Assembly (NCBI GenBank): GCA_027435495.1
Contig: DAHZZC010000259.1
Location: 1-14,030 of the forward strand
Length of the DNA: 14,030 nt
DNA from: Planctomycetales bacterium
GTDB lineage: Bacteria > Planctomycetota > Planctomycetia > Isosphaerales > Isosphaeraceae
Direction of reading: 5' to 3'
Made by a program: the position numbers and the translations under genes. The notes below the pieces were generated by a model that made no database searches, was not told where the DNA came from, and was given only the letters and a program-made list of their open reading frames with translations. Shown one piece after another: positions 1-7,642 of the stretch; within the stretch, counting starts at the first letter, position 1, and each line of letters opens with the position of its first letter.

Positions 1-1324
1 GCGGCGACTCAGCGCGGTGGGTCCGCGCCCACCACCGCATCGACGCCCGATAGACGCGGTCTGGGCTGAGGCCGGTCATGCAGGGGTGTCCGGCGAGCGG
101 GCAGACCTTCTGGTGGCAGGGGCGGCAGGAGACCCGGTGCCGAATGGTCAAGGCGTGCCGCGACCAGGGCCGCCACTGTTGGGGACGGTTCGTCCCGCTG
201 AAGAGGATCACCGAGAGGGTGCCGGCCGACGCCGCCAGGTGGGCTGGTCCGGAGTCGGCACCGATAAAGAGGTCGGCCCGTTCGAGCAGGGCCGTGGTCT
301 GGGCGACCGTCAGGCTTCCCGTCCAGTCGAGGAGGCGATCGTGCGGTGGGAGCTCGCGTGAGAGGAGCAGGTCGTCGGTGCCACCGACCACGACGATCCG
401 CCATCCATCTGCGAGGAAGCGGCCGAGCAATCCCTTCCACGCCCGGGTTGGCCATCGCTTTGCGGCGTTGCCGGCGCCCAGGTGAACGGCAAGCATCGGG
501 GGGCTGGGGGCGAACCGATCGGCGTGGAGCCAGTCGGGCTCGTCGGCCATTGAGATCGAGGAGGGCGGCGAGAGCGCGGGCCGTCGCGTCAATCTTGGCC
601 CGGAGTGGCCGGCTGGGAGGGCCCGGGCATGGACCTCGGCGCGTCGAGGGCCGCCGCGACGGGGCCAAGCTTCGTCGAGTCGGTGCGCCACGAGGACCCG
701 GTCTTCGTCCTCGACGTGGACGTCCACCCGGGCGGCGGCGGGGTCAGTGGCGATCCCCATCCGCTCCAGCAAGGCCAGTCGCGATCGAACCTCGTGCCGG
801 CCGGGGATCCATTCGGCGACGTCGGTGAGCAGAAACGCTCCGCCGCCCATAGCCCAACCGACCCGGCGCCGGACGCCGGCCAGTGCCAGGACCAGGACAC
901 TCAGGACGTCGCCGCGGACGTCGATCCCGAGATCGTAGCCGATCGATCGGAGTTGCCACCCGAGCTTCCAAACCGCCGAGAACAAGGCTCTCCGGTCGGG
1001 CTTGCGTTCGAACCAGGTTCGCTCGGCGACCCAGACACGATCGACGTTCGGGTCGCCGTCGAATACCTCGTGATTGCTGGGCGAGGCCAGTACGTCGATC
1101 ATCGCGGCGGGGAACGCCGATCGTAGCTCGGCCAGCAGTGGCGTGCTGAGCACGGCGTCGCCCAGGTGATCGAGCTGGATGACGAGGATGCGCTCGGGGG
1201 CGGAAATCCGGGGAGCGGGCAGGAACAGTCGGGCGATCGCCGCCAGGGCGGTCCCGACCGCGTCGAGCGCATGGACCAGGAGCCGCCAGCGGAGCTTGCT
1301 GTAGCGGTACTTCCCAATGGTCAC
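1..1324 (-). CDS. GT9 (heptosyltransferase-like) glycosyltransferase, C-terminus cut by window edge
   Basis: The frame stays open from a GTG at 1324 to the left edge (441 codons, no stop). It reads as a family 9 glycosyltransferase, the ADP-heptose:LPS heptosyltransferase type, which transfers a sugar from a nucleotide donor to an envelope glycan on the cytoplasmic face. Evidence: an N-terminal Rossmann strand with D-H-L-G-D-A-V-L-S-T-P (about 52-62), a C-terminal H-L-G-A-G (281-285), the donor-site motif G-A-D-S-G-P-A-H-L-A (355-364), and a Cys-rich tail (C-R-P-C, then C-P-L, then P-C-M) typical of the family. The GTG lies 10 bases after the stop of the GT4 gene, with only a weak ribosome site, so the start is less certain than the identity. 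The inter-domain linker (about residues 221-260) is Arg/Pro-rich and looks out of frame; see findings. Last visible gene of the seven-gene operon. The sugar is unknown; heptose is only the family precedent. Confidence 0.87.
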   Translation of the reverse strand, partial: MTIGKYRYSKLRWRLLVHALDAVGTALAAIARLFLPAPRISAPERILVIQLDHLGDAVLSTPLLAELRSAFPAAMIDVLASPSNHEVFDGDPNVDRVWVAERTWFERKPDRRALFSAVWKLGWQLRSIGYDLGIDVRGDVLSVLVLALAGVRRRVGWAMGGGAFLLTDVAEWIPGRHEVRSRLALLERMGIATDPAAARVDVHVEDEDRVLVAHRLDEAWPRRGGPRRAEVHARALPAGHSGPRLTRRPALSPPSSISMADEPDWLHADRFAPSPPMLAVHLGAGNAAKRWPTRAWKGLLGRFLADGWRIVVVGGTDDLLLSRELPPHDRLLDWTGSLTVAQTTALLERADLFIGADSGPAHLAASAGTLSVILFSGTNRPQQWRPWSRHALTIRHRVSCRPCHQKVCPLAGHPCMTGLSPDRVYRASMRWWARTHRAESP

Positions 1325-1334
1325 GGGCCTGGGG

Positions 1335-2456
1335 TTATCGGGCGACCTGATCGTACACCTCCGCCGTGATCTGGGCCACAATCGGCCAGAGGTAGTGGGT
1401 GGCGATCCTCGGGGCCAGCCGAGGATCCGGCCCGCGGTCCCAGCCGTCGCGGATGGCCCGGAGAATCTCGCGGGGTCGATCCGGCCGGGCGTAGTTCGCC
1501 TGCTCGCCGAAATACTCGCGGGTCGAGCCAAACGGCGTGATCGCGACAGCGGCACCAGCCAGGGCCGCCTCGAGTGCCGCCAGGCCGGGCGTTTCAAACC
1601 AGCTTGGCAGGGCGAAGACCCGGGCCGCCGCGAAGGCCGAGGCCAGCAAGGGGTCGTCGTGGTCGAGCCGGCCGATCCAGGTTACGAGTCCCTGACCCGT
1701 TCTCCAGCAGGCACGGGCGTAATCGCCCCGGCCAGGCACCGGGTCGCCGATATGAATCATCGGCAGGCCCAACTCGGCGATCGCCCGGGCCAGCCCGAGC
1801 GTGTTCTTCCGGGGCTCCATTCGCCCGACTGAGAGCACAAATGGCTCTCCACCCCATCGGTCGCGGAACAGGTCGGGCGACGCCGTCCCGAACGACGGCC
1901 GAACGCCGTTGGGCACCACCTTGATCCGATCGCGCGGGACGTCGAAGAGTCGGGCAAGCTGATCGGCCTCGGCCTCCGAGTTGGGCAGGACTACGTCGGC
2001 TTCTCGGAGCAGGTCGCGCCGCCACGAGGGGATACCGGGTGCGATCGATCGTAGCGCCCACGCCGAGAGTGCCATCGCCTTCTTCATTGGTCCTGGCTCG
2101 AGTGCGGCGATCGCCCGGGGCTGATACCAGCAGATCGGTGAGAGGACCACAGGGACCCCACGCGACCGGGCGAGCCGGGCGAGATCGAGCCCTTCCCGCG
2201 ACATTCCAAAGAGGTGCAGCGCTCGCGCTGCGTCGAGGCGGTCGGTCCAGGGGGAGAACAGCCGGACGCGAACTCCATGCGCCTCGAGGTGGCGGCCCGT
2301 CTGGACGAGCTGGTTTTCTCCCCCGCCGGGTGCCTGGAACGCCGGGGCCGGCGCGTGCAGGAGAACGCACCCCTCAGGGGATCGACCTCGGCTCCGCGAC
2401 GCCAGCCAGGCGGCGTCGGTCCTTGGGGTTGGGCGGCGGCCTGGGGCGCTTCTCAT
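1335..2456 (-). CDS. GT4 family glycosyltransferase
   Basis: A 373-residue GT-B fold glycosyltransferase of family 4 (Glycos_transf_1), expected to transfer a sugar from a nucleotide donor with retention. The C-terminal donor domain is clear: P-N-G-V (182-185), S-V-G-R-M-E-P-R-K-N (209-218), and the E-x7-E signature in W-F-E-T-P-G-L-A-A-L-E (E288 and E296). The N-terminal acceptor domain shows the Gly-rich loop A-P-G-G-G-E-N (42-48). An ATG at 2486 in the same frame would give 383 residues. I prefer the ATG at 2456 because it forms a 4-base ATGA overlap with the stop of the upstream deacetylase and has GGAGG at 2464-2468, seven bases ahead. The first about 28 residues are Arg/Pro-rich and poorly conserved-looking. 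Sugar and acceptor cannot be named. Confidence 0.9.
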   Translation of the reverse strand: MRSAPGRRPTPRTDAAWLASRSRGRSPEGCVLLHAPAPAFQAPGGGENQLVQTGRHLEAHGVRVRLFSPWTDRLDAARALHLFGMSREGLDLARLARSRGVPVVLSPICWYQPRAIAALEPGPMKKAMALSAWALRSIAPGIPSWRRDLLREADVVLPNSEAEADQLARLFDVPRDRIKVVPNGVRPSFGTASPDLFRDRWGGEPFVLSVGRMEPRKNTLGLARAIAELGLPMIHIGDPVPGRGDYARACWRTGQGLVTWIGRLDHDDPLLASAFAAARVFALPSWFETPGLAALEAALAGAAVAITPFGSTREYFGEQANYARPDRPREILRAIRDGWDRGPDPRLAPRIATHYLWPIVAQITAEVYDQVAR

Positions 2457-3949
2457 GCGTGGGCCTCCGCTCGTCGAAGCTTCCATCGTCTCAGCCCGCG
2501 CTTCACCCGGTTCGGCAGCGTCGAGTCTGGGATCTCGCCGATCGGCGTCACCGTCTCCCAGTCGATTGCCAGACGGATCGCCTGCTTCAGGCTAGGAGCC
2601 TGGCGCTCAATGACCGGAGGCGCCAGCATCGGACGCTTGTCTCCAGACCGCTCGAACGCCAGCCCATCGAGCCCCATCGACATCCGCGGGCCCGTCAGCG
2701 GTACCGAGGCGAAGAAGTCGCCGCGGTGGATTTCGATTGCGATCGCGTATTCCGTATTCCAGTCCGAGAACTGCACCTCGAACCGATTCCCCTCGAGTGG
2801 GACAACGACCCACCTCCTCTCGCTTCGCCATCGCCACCATCGGGCCAGTTCGGAGAGTGTCGTTCGCCAGACCAGCGCCTCGGATCTCACTGCCTCGGCC
2901 AGGATACGCAGGACCTCCGGCATCCGGCCAAGCCGGCGCTCAGGATGGCCGTAGGCGATCGCCAGCTCGCCGGCATCGAGTCGTGCCGCGATCGTACCGG
3001 CAATCGTCTCACCAATGATTCGCTCGTCGTCGAGGCCAGCCTCCACGAAGAGGCCCTCGCAGATCGGATGAACCGGCAACTGGAGCACGCGGGAGAAGCG
3101 GTCGCCCTTCCATGGGTAGAATGGGAAGTCGTCGTAGCCGAGTTGAAAATCCGACGAGTACCGATATCCAAAATCTTCCAGGACGTCGTCCAGCCCTCGG
3201 TTCCACCGCCCGTGGGGTGCGGCGAATGCGTTCGGATCGAGGCTGAAGCTAGAGAGGATCCGGTGTGCTCGCTCCAGGTTGATCCGATTGGCCTCAGGAT
3301 CCCGGTAGACGTGGTGGAAATGCCCATGCGATTGTGCGTCGCGGTCGCGCAGGTCGCGAAGGACCGAGGGATGATGGGCGTAGGCGTCAGTGCAGACGAA
3401 GTGCGTGCAGCAGTCGTCCAGCGGCTCGCGGGCCTTTGCGTATCGGAAGTAGTCGTCGGCGAGCGGCTCGTCGAGGTCGGCCCGGAAGCTGAAGGCCGAT
3501 CGATACGGGTGCGGGAACGGGGCCAGGCGGACCCAGAGGCCGCCTGCCTCAGTCACCTCGCGCCGGAGTCGACCGATGAGCCGTCGTCGGATCGAGCCCT
3601 TGTCGTGGCGGGCGACGCGCTCGGTCAACTTCTTCCCCTCGACAAACCACGACGCCCTCGACCCCCTTGTGTCGACCAATGCGGAGAAGGGATCGACCGG
3701 CTCGCCTCGACGGAAGTGGTCGACATCGATGGCAAAGTGATCAGGCGAGAGCAACGGCGCCAGGGCGAGGCGAGAGGTCGTCCGGCCGTCGTACAGGACA
3801 AACCGCCCGCCGCGCAGAACCATCGGGTGCGGTTCGCGAACGACCTCGAACGGGACGCCCTCCTGCGCCAGGATTTGCTCCAGGCCGGGCGGTGTGTTCC
3901 AGAGGAGCAGCGGGAGGGTTGTGGGGATCGTCGAGTGGATCGGGTTCAC
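2453..3949 (-). CDS. NodB-type polysaccharide deacetylase-like protein with long N- and C-terminal extensions
   Basis: A 498-residue protein whose middle matches the carbohydrate esterase 4 / NodB fold, metal-dependent enzymes that remove N- or O-acetyl groups from glycans. Visible motifs: F-R-A-D-L-D-E (155-161) in place of the usual T-F-D-D-G; S-H-G-H-F-H-H (207-213), giving the H-x3-H metal pair H208/H212; A-P-H-G-R-W-N (244-250) in place of R-x-P-x-G; and late histidines in L-P-V-H-P (291-295) and Y-G-H-P-E (333-337). About 150 residues precede and 130 follow the catalytic core; I do not recognise either part. No signal peptide or membrane helix is visible, so it probably acts in the cytoplasm on a lipid-linked intermediate. 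The start is a GTG at 3949 forming a 4-base GTGA overlap with the methyltransferase stop, with AAAGGGGG at 3956-3963. An ATG at 4177 in the same frame would run deep into the methyltransferase gene and is not credible. The divergent first motif leaves the exact reaction open. Confidence 0.82.
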   Translation of the reverse strand: MNPIHSTIPTTLPLLLWNTPPGLEQILAQEGVPFEVVREPHPMVLRGGRFVLYDGRTTSRLALAPLLSPDHFAIDVDHFRRGEPVDPFSALVDTRGSRASWFVEGKKLTERVARHDKGSIRRRLIGRLRREVTEAGGLWVRLAPFPHPYRSAFSFRADLDEPLADDYFRYAKAREPLDDCCTHFVCTDAYAHHPSVLRDLRDRDAQSHGHFHHVYRDPEANRINLERAHRILSSFSLDPNAFAAPHGRWNRGLDDVLEDFGYRYSSDFQLGYDDFPFYPWKGDRFSRVLQLPVHPICEGLFVEAGLDDERIIGETIAGTIAARLDAGELAIAYGHPERRLGRMPEVLRILAEAVRSEALVWRTTLSELARWWRWRSERRWVVVPLEGNRFEVQFSDWNTEYAIAIEIHRGDFFASVPLTGPRMSMGLDGLAFERSGDKRPMLAPPVIERQAPSLKQAIRLAIDWETVTPIGEIPDSTLPNRVKRGLRRWKLRRAEAHA

Positions 3950-4659
3950 GCAAGACCCCCTTTCGGTAACCGGGCCGACCAGAGGACGAAGAGCCGAGCG
4001 GCCGGGAACGCCTCGAACGGGAACCGGCCCGCCTCGTCGTTCGCCAGCAGGTGTCGGACGTGGACCTCGGCGAAGGATCGGCCAAGGCGGCGTCGCATCG
4101 CGCCGGGGCGGAACCATCGTTCGCGGACCAGTCCACCGGCGGGATACATCCAGCGCCCGCGTCGCTGGTCGATCCACTTGACGGCCAGGGCCGGGAGCCA
4201 GGGCCGTCGGGCGTTCAGGGCGTAGGCACTCTTATCGATCAACACGAATGTCCCGCACGGCCGGAGCACTCGACAGACATCGGCGATCGCCTCGTCAACG
4301 GCGATCGGCCCGAGGTGCTCGAAGACCTCGACCGCGAGAACGGCGTCAAAGCTCGACGTAGGAAATGGCAGCCGACGCGCTGATCCAAGAACGCAGTCGA
4401 GCCCTACCGATCGGGCGGCGGCAAGCATCCCCGGCGAGACATCCAGCCCGACCACCCGGGCACCTCGATCGGCCAGGATGCGAGCGAATCGCCCCTTGCC
4501 GCAGCCGAGGTCGAGGACCTGGAGTCCGTCGACAGGTCCCAGACACGCCAGGATCCCGCGCACGCGAGGATCGTCGTTGGCAACCTCGGGCTTGAACCGG
4601 GACCGCAGTTCGTCGAACCGGGCGGCGACCAGGGCTTCCTGCCCGTCGATGGCGATCAT
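3946..4659 (-). CDS. class I SAM-dependent methyltransferase
   Basis: A 237-residue methyltransferase of the UbiE/Methyltransf_11 type. Motif I is V-L-D-L-G-C-G-K-G (48-56), with the ribose-binding acidic residue D73 in V-G-L-D and the post-motif V-E-V-F-E-H-L (110-116). A further strand at V-L-R-P-C-G-T-F-V-L (131-140) is the usual motif III region. The start at 4659 makes a 4-base ATGA overlap with the stop of the upstream GT2, and a perfect AGGAGG lies at 4665-4670, five bases ahead; a longer frame to 4995 would sit inside that GT2 and has no support. By position in a glycan operon it most likely O-methylates a sugar or lipid intermediate, but the sequence alone does not fix the acceptor. 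The Trp/Arg-rich stretch at about 162-190 replaces a typical lid and is the probable acceptor region. Confidence 0.9.
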   Translation of the reverse strand: MIAIDGQEALVAARFDELRSRFKPEVANDDPRVRGILACLGPVDGLQVLDLGCGKGRFARILADRGARVVGLDVSPGMLAAARSVGLDCVLGSARRLPFPTSSFDAVLAVEVFEHLGPIAVDEAIADVCRVLRPCGTFVLIDKSAYALNARRPWLPALAVKWIDQRRGRWMYPAGGLVRERWFRPGAMRRRLGRSFAEVHVRHLLANDEAGRFPFEAFPAARLFVLWSARLPKGGLA

Positions 4660-5423
4660 GTGGCCCTCCTGGCGAGGGTCAGCTCGCGGTGCTTCCAGGC
4701 CCGGACCGTCGCCGAGACGCCCGAGAAAAGGCAGAACAAAAAGCCTTCCATCCCGTCTCGGAATCCCTGCTTGAAGACATAGAGCTTCACGAAGATCCAG
4801 GCCGGTCGGAGGGTCAGATCGATCACCCGAAACGACCGAGGGCTCGCCGCGAGTCCTTCGGCCTCCAGCGTTGTGTACCGGTCGATTTTTGCGAGGAACG
4901 TCGACATCGTAGGGATCGTCCGGTGCCGGAGCTCGCCGAGGAGGGTGCCCTCGGGTCCCCTTAGGTCGACAATTTCGTGGACGAGGCCCACCCACTGGCC
5001 AGAATCGCGCCGGAAGAGACGGAGCGGGTGGTCGTGCTGGGTCCCGGAATATCCGAACGGCCGACCGAGAATCTCGCTTCGGATGGGGATGCGATAGCCG
5101 ACGGTTGGCGAGTCGACGTCAGCGATCGCCTGGCGGATCTCGCTGGCAAGCCCGGGTGTGATTCGCTCGTCGGCGTCGACGGAGAGGACCCAGTCGCCGG
5201 TGGCCATCGCCAGGGCGGCGTTGCGCTGGCTGGCGAAGTCGTCGAATGGTCGAACGGCGACACGATCGGCGAGTCGCTGGGCGATCTCCAGGGTCGTGTC
5301 GCGGCTCTCAGCGTCGACGACCACAACCCGCTCGTCGGCCCATCCGGCGGCGGCCAGGCAATCGGCGAGGTTGTCGGCCTCGTCGCGAGCGACCACCAGC
5401 ACGCTGATCCGCGGCTCAGGCAT
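4656..5423 (-). CDS. GT2 glycosyltransferase, WaaE/LgtF-like (LPS-core type)
   Basis: A 255-residue GT-A glycosyltransferase. The N-terminus I-S-V-L-V-V-A-R-D-E (6-15), D-A-E-S (37-40), the F-A-S-Q-R-N-A-A-L stretch (63-71) and the metal-binding D-A-D-E (83-86) match the small GT2 group that includes WaaE and LgtF/KdtX, which add glucose to an inner-core heptose in LPS. R-L-F-R-R-D followed by W-V-G-x-V-H-E (135-150) and the hydrophobic, aromatic C-terminus (about 205-240) are also typical. Length is normal for the group. The start at 5423 gives an 8-base overlap (ATGCCTGA) with the stop of the phosphatidyltransferase gene; a longer frame to 5552 lies wholly inside that gene. The substrate is inferred only by family similarity. 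With the GT9 gene in the same operon it points to an LPS-core-like product. Confidence 0.88.
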   Translation of the reverse strand: MPEPRISVLVVARDEADNLADCLAAAGWADERVVVVDAESRDTTLEIAQRLADRVAVRPFDDFASQRNAALAMATGDWVLSVDADERITPGLASEIRQAIADVDSPTVGYRIPIRSEILGRPFGYSGTQHDHPLRLFRRDSGQWVGLVHEIVDLRGPEGTLLGELRHRTIPTMSTFLAKIDRYTTLEAEGLAASPRSFRVIDLTLRPAWIFVKLYVFKQGFRDGMEGFLFCLFSGVSATVRAWKHRELTLARRAT

Positions 5424-6459
5424 GGCGCCACCCCTTCCGGATCGCCGAGCCCAGGGCACGGACCGGGAAATAGGTCGCATAAACTGCCAGCGCCACGTCG
5501 AGCCTCCCAAGAGCGGCGAGGACGATCCAGAGATGCCATCGCAGGTCGGCATGGCCTATCGCGCGCACGATCGAGGCCAGCCCGCCCCGTCGCGGAGGGA
5601 TCGCGGGCGTCGGCGAATTTGCCCGGCGCTCCAGTTCCTCGCTGAGTGACGACTGTATGCGGAACAGGTATTTCCCCGAGACATACGCCATTCCGAGCAA
5701 GAGCCAGGCCGGTCGGCCGTCCCGGGCGAAGGTCGACCAGGCGATCGCGGCGTGGAGGATCAGGTCGACCATCTCGTCGAGGAATTCGTCCAGCCACCGA
5801 CCGAAGGCGCTCGCTGTCCCCTGGAGTCGGGCGAGGCGTCCGTCGGACGTGTCCAGTACCAGCGCCACGGCCATTGCGGTGGCCGCAGTGAGCGCCGCGG
5901 TTGTGGACTCGATCCCGGTCGCGACGATCGCCGAGGCGACGAGCATCAAGCTGGCCGCGGCCACCGTTACGGCGTTTGGCCGGATGCGGGTCGGGCAGAG
6001 GGCTCGTGCCAGTCGATCGGCGATCGGGAAGGCCCAGTATTTGCCGATCGGTTGATAGGTCAGGCGGCGGGTTAATTCCTCGTCGGCCGATCGGAGCGAT
6101 TCGGGGCCGTCGAGTCGCCAGAGCACGGCTGACTCGGGCGAGCCGCCGCGGACCAGCCGGCGACGGAGCCGGGCCCGGTCGTAATAGCGATCGGCGCGGA
6201 GGACTGCAGCGTCGGCTCGGGGAGGTCCCGAGAGCAGGATCAGCCTGGCACGAGCATGGTCGCCGACCAGGTCGCTGAGGACGCGATGCTCCTCGGGCCG
6301 AGCGTGGACGGCCACCGACTCGCCCTCGGGCGCTAGCTCCAGCGCCAGGTCGGTGAGGTGGCCGATCATCGATCGGCCGAGCACGACCTCGGCCGCGATC
6401 GGGCCGTGGGGTCCGCGCGGGCGGGCGTCGATCGCCAGGTGGATCGGCCGGGATGGCAT
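5416..6459 (-). CDS. CDP-alcohol phosphatidyltransferase with an N-terminal nucleotidyltransferase-like domain
   Basis: A 347-residue membrane enzyme. The full CDP-alcohol phosphotransferase signature is present: D203-x2-D206-G207-x2-A210-R211-x8-G220-x3-D224-x3-D228, with no key residue missing. Such enzymes condense a CDP-linked alcohol with a second alcohol, releasing CMP. Hydrophobic helices follow (about 164-182, 187-203, 231-243, 251-264, 307-332). The first about 155 residues are soluble and resemble a degenerate NTP-transferase/glycosyl domain seen ahead of this fold in inositol-phosphate type enzymes (residues 85-135), but the Gly-rich nucleotide loop of an active cytidylyltransferase is not evident. 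Start at 6459 chosen because a perfect AAGGAGG (6467-6473) sits seven bases ahead. Probable role: making the lipid anchor or a phosphodiester link of the glycan. Substrate alcohols are unknown. Confidence 0.88.
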   Translation of the reverse strand: MPSRPIHLAIDARPRGPHGPIAAEVVLGRSMIGHLTDLALELAPEGESVAVHARPEEHRVLSDLVGDHARARLILLSGPPRADAAVLRADRYYDRARLRRRLVRGGSPESAVLWRLDGPESLRSADEELTRRLTYQPIGKYWAFPIADRLARALCPTRIRPNAVTVAAASLMLVASAIVATGIESTTAALTAATAMAVALVLDTSDGRLARLQGTASAFGRWLDEFLDEMVDLILHAAIAWSTFARDGRPAWLLLGMAYVSGKYLFRIQSSLSEELERRANSPTPAIPPRRGGLASIVRAIGHADLRWHLWIVLAALGRLDVALAVYATYFPVRALGSAIRKGWRHA

Positions 6460-6466
6460 CCAAACG

Positions 6467-6473
6467 CCTCCTT
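6467..6473 (-). promoter_or_regulatory. strong ribosome binding site deciding the phosphatidyltransferase start
   Basis: On the minus strand AAGGAGG lies seven bases before the ATG at 6459. It excludes the longer reading that would start at 6606 inside the preceding GT2 gene. Confidence 0.8.
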
Positions 6474-6539
6474 GCGTCTGGTCAGGCAAGACCCTCGTGA
6501 ATCGCTCCGCGTGATCCGTGAGTCGTCGTGGTCGGCCCG

Positions 6540-7496
6540 CTACCAGCGAAAATGGCGGTAGAAGGCCTCTTGCCGGACGACCCACTCCGCACCCCGGAGA
6601 GGCCACGCCCGACGCGCTTCCAGAACGCGGTCGAGCCGGGCGAGTGCCTCAAACGTGGCAGCTGCAAATCCGAACTGCCCTCGAGCCACCGCCCCAGCGA
6701 CGCGGATCGGCAACCAGAGCAGATGCTTCACCAGTCGCGGACCTGCGGTGTTCTTCCACATGAAGAGGAGCGTGTTCCGCCGGGCAAGTCGCTCGGAACG
6801 CGCCAGGCCCACTTCCGTCTCGAAGGTGCCGAAGCCCCGATGGTAGGCGATCGACTCGGGAACGTAATAGCCACGGAATCCGGCCATCCAGCCGCGGAAA
6901 CCGAGGTCAAGGTCCTCAATCCGCCCAGGGAAATAGATCGGGTCGTAGCCGCCGATTTCCAGGAACCGCCGACGATCGACGGCCAGCACTGGACCGGCCG
7001 AGGCGGTCAGGTCGGGTATCTTCGCCGCCTGTTCGTGACCTGGCACCCGGCACATTCCCTGGACCAGTCCGAACCGGCTCCGAACGCGGGTCCGCATTCC
7101 CTCGTACGTCCGCCCATCGAAGGCCCAGCAGAGCGGTGCGGTGAAGAGAACGTCGTCGTGGCGTTGGAACGGCTCCAGCAGCGGGCCGACTGCATCCGGC
7201 GCAAGCTGGATGTCGCTATTCAGAAGCAGGACCACCGACTCGTTCATCCGAGAGAGGACCCGGTTGAATGAGGCGAGGCCAGAGTTCTTCTCGCGGACTA
7301 CCCAGACATCCGGCCATTGGCGCGTGACCAGTTCGACCGAATCATCCGTTGAGCCGTTGTCCACAACCGTGACAGGGCAGGGGACCGCCGCCCGCGCCGC
7401 GGCCTCGCGAATCGAGGGCAGGCAACGCTCGAGCCAGGTCCGGCCGTTGTAGTTGAGGACGACGATATGTGTTCGGTCGATCGTCAAGGGTTCCAT
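6540..7496 (-). CDS. GT2 family glycosyltransferase (rhamnosyltransferase-like)
   Basis: A 318-residue GT-A glycosyltransferase and the first gene of the operon. Motifs: I-V-V-L-N-Y-N-G (11-18), V-V-D-N-G-S-T-D-D-S (44-53), the metal site L-N-S-D (92-95, an N-S-D variant of D-x-D), G-G-Y-D (182-185), the catalytic E-D-L-D (194-197) and A-Y-H-R-G (217-221). This set is typical of the WbbL/RfbF-like group of GT2 enzymes that add rhamnose or another deoxysugar to O-antigen-type glycans; the sugar here is not established. The C-terminal 70 residues are Arg-rich and amphipathic and may bind the membrane. ATG at 7496 is taken; GAGGG sits very close in front of it, so the ribosome site is not ideal. 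An 80-base gap separates it from the next gene, in which I see no terminator. Confidence 0.9.
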   Translation of the reverse strand: MEPLTIDRTHIVVLNYNGRTWLERCLPSIREAAARAAVPCPVTVVDNGSTDDSVELVTRQWPDVWVVREKNSGLASFNRVLSRMNESVVLLLNSDIQLAPDAVGPLLEPFQRHDDVLFTAPLCWAFDGRTYEGMRTRVRSRFGLVQGMCRVPGHEQAAKIPDLTASAGPVLAVDRRRFLEIGGYDPIYFPGRIEDLDLGFRGWMAGFRGYYVPESIAYHRGFGTFETEVGLARSERLARRNTLLFMWKNTAGPRLVKHLLWLPIRVAGAVARGQFGFAAATFEALARLDRVLEARRAWPLRGAEWVVRQEAFYRHFRW

Positions 7497-7603
7497 CCCT
7501 CGCGATAAGGTCGCGGAGTTCTCGGACCTCGCGGCTGCGACGGTCCTGCTCGGGACAGTCGACGCACCCTCCAGGCGGTCAGTCCTGTTCCGAATCGGGG
7601 CCT

Positions 7604-7632
7604 ACCTTACGGGCAGGACCGATTGAGGTCAA
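7604..7632 (-). promoter_or_regulatory. candidate housekeeping promoter of the glycan operon
   Basis: Reading the minus strand, TTGACC (7632-7627, 5 of 6 to the -35 consensus) is followed after exactly 17 bases by TAAGGT (7609-7604, 3 of 6 to the -10 consensus). It lies about 110 bases before the first glycosyltransferase start at 7496 and directly after the terminator of the previous operon. Predicted from sequence only. Confidence 0.5.
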
Positions 7633-7642
7633 GTGAAGCGTG

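Noticed and set aside
2039..4225. A 728-codon open frame on the plus strand, antisense to the GT4, deacetylase and methyltransferase genes
   Set aside because: Its translation is Arg/Pro/Ser-rich with no motif, and it lies opposite genes with clear family signatures. Long antisense frames are common in GC-rich coding DNA.
4961..6463. A 500-codon minus-strand frame overlapping the phosphatidyltransferase and WaaE-like genes
   Set aside because: Shifted frame of real genes; extremely Arg/Pro/Gly-rich with no recognisable domain.
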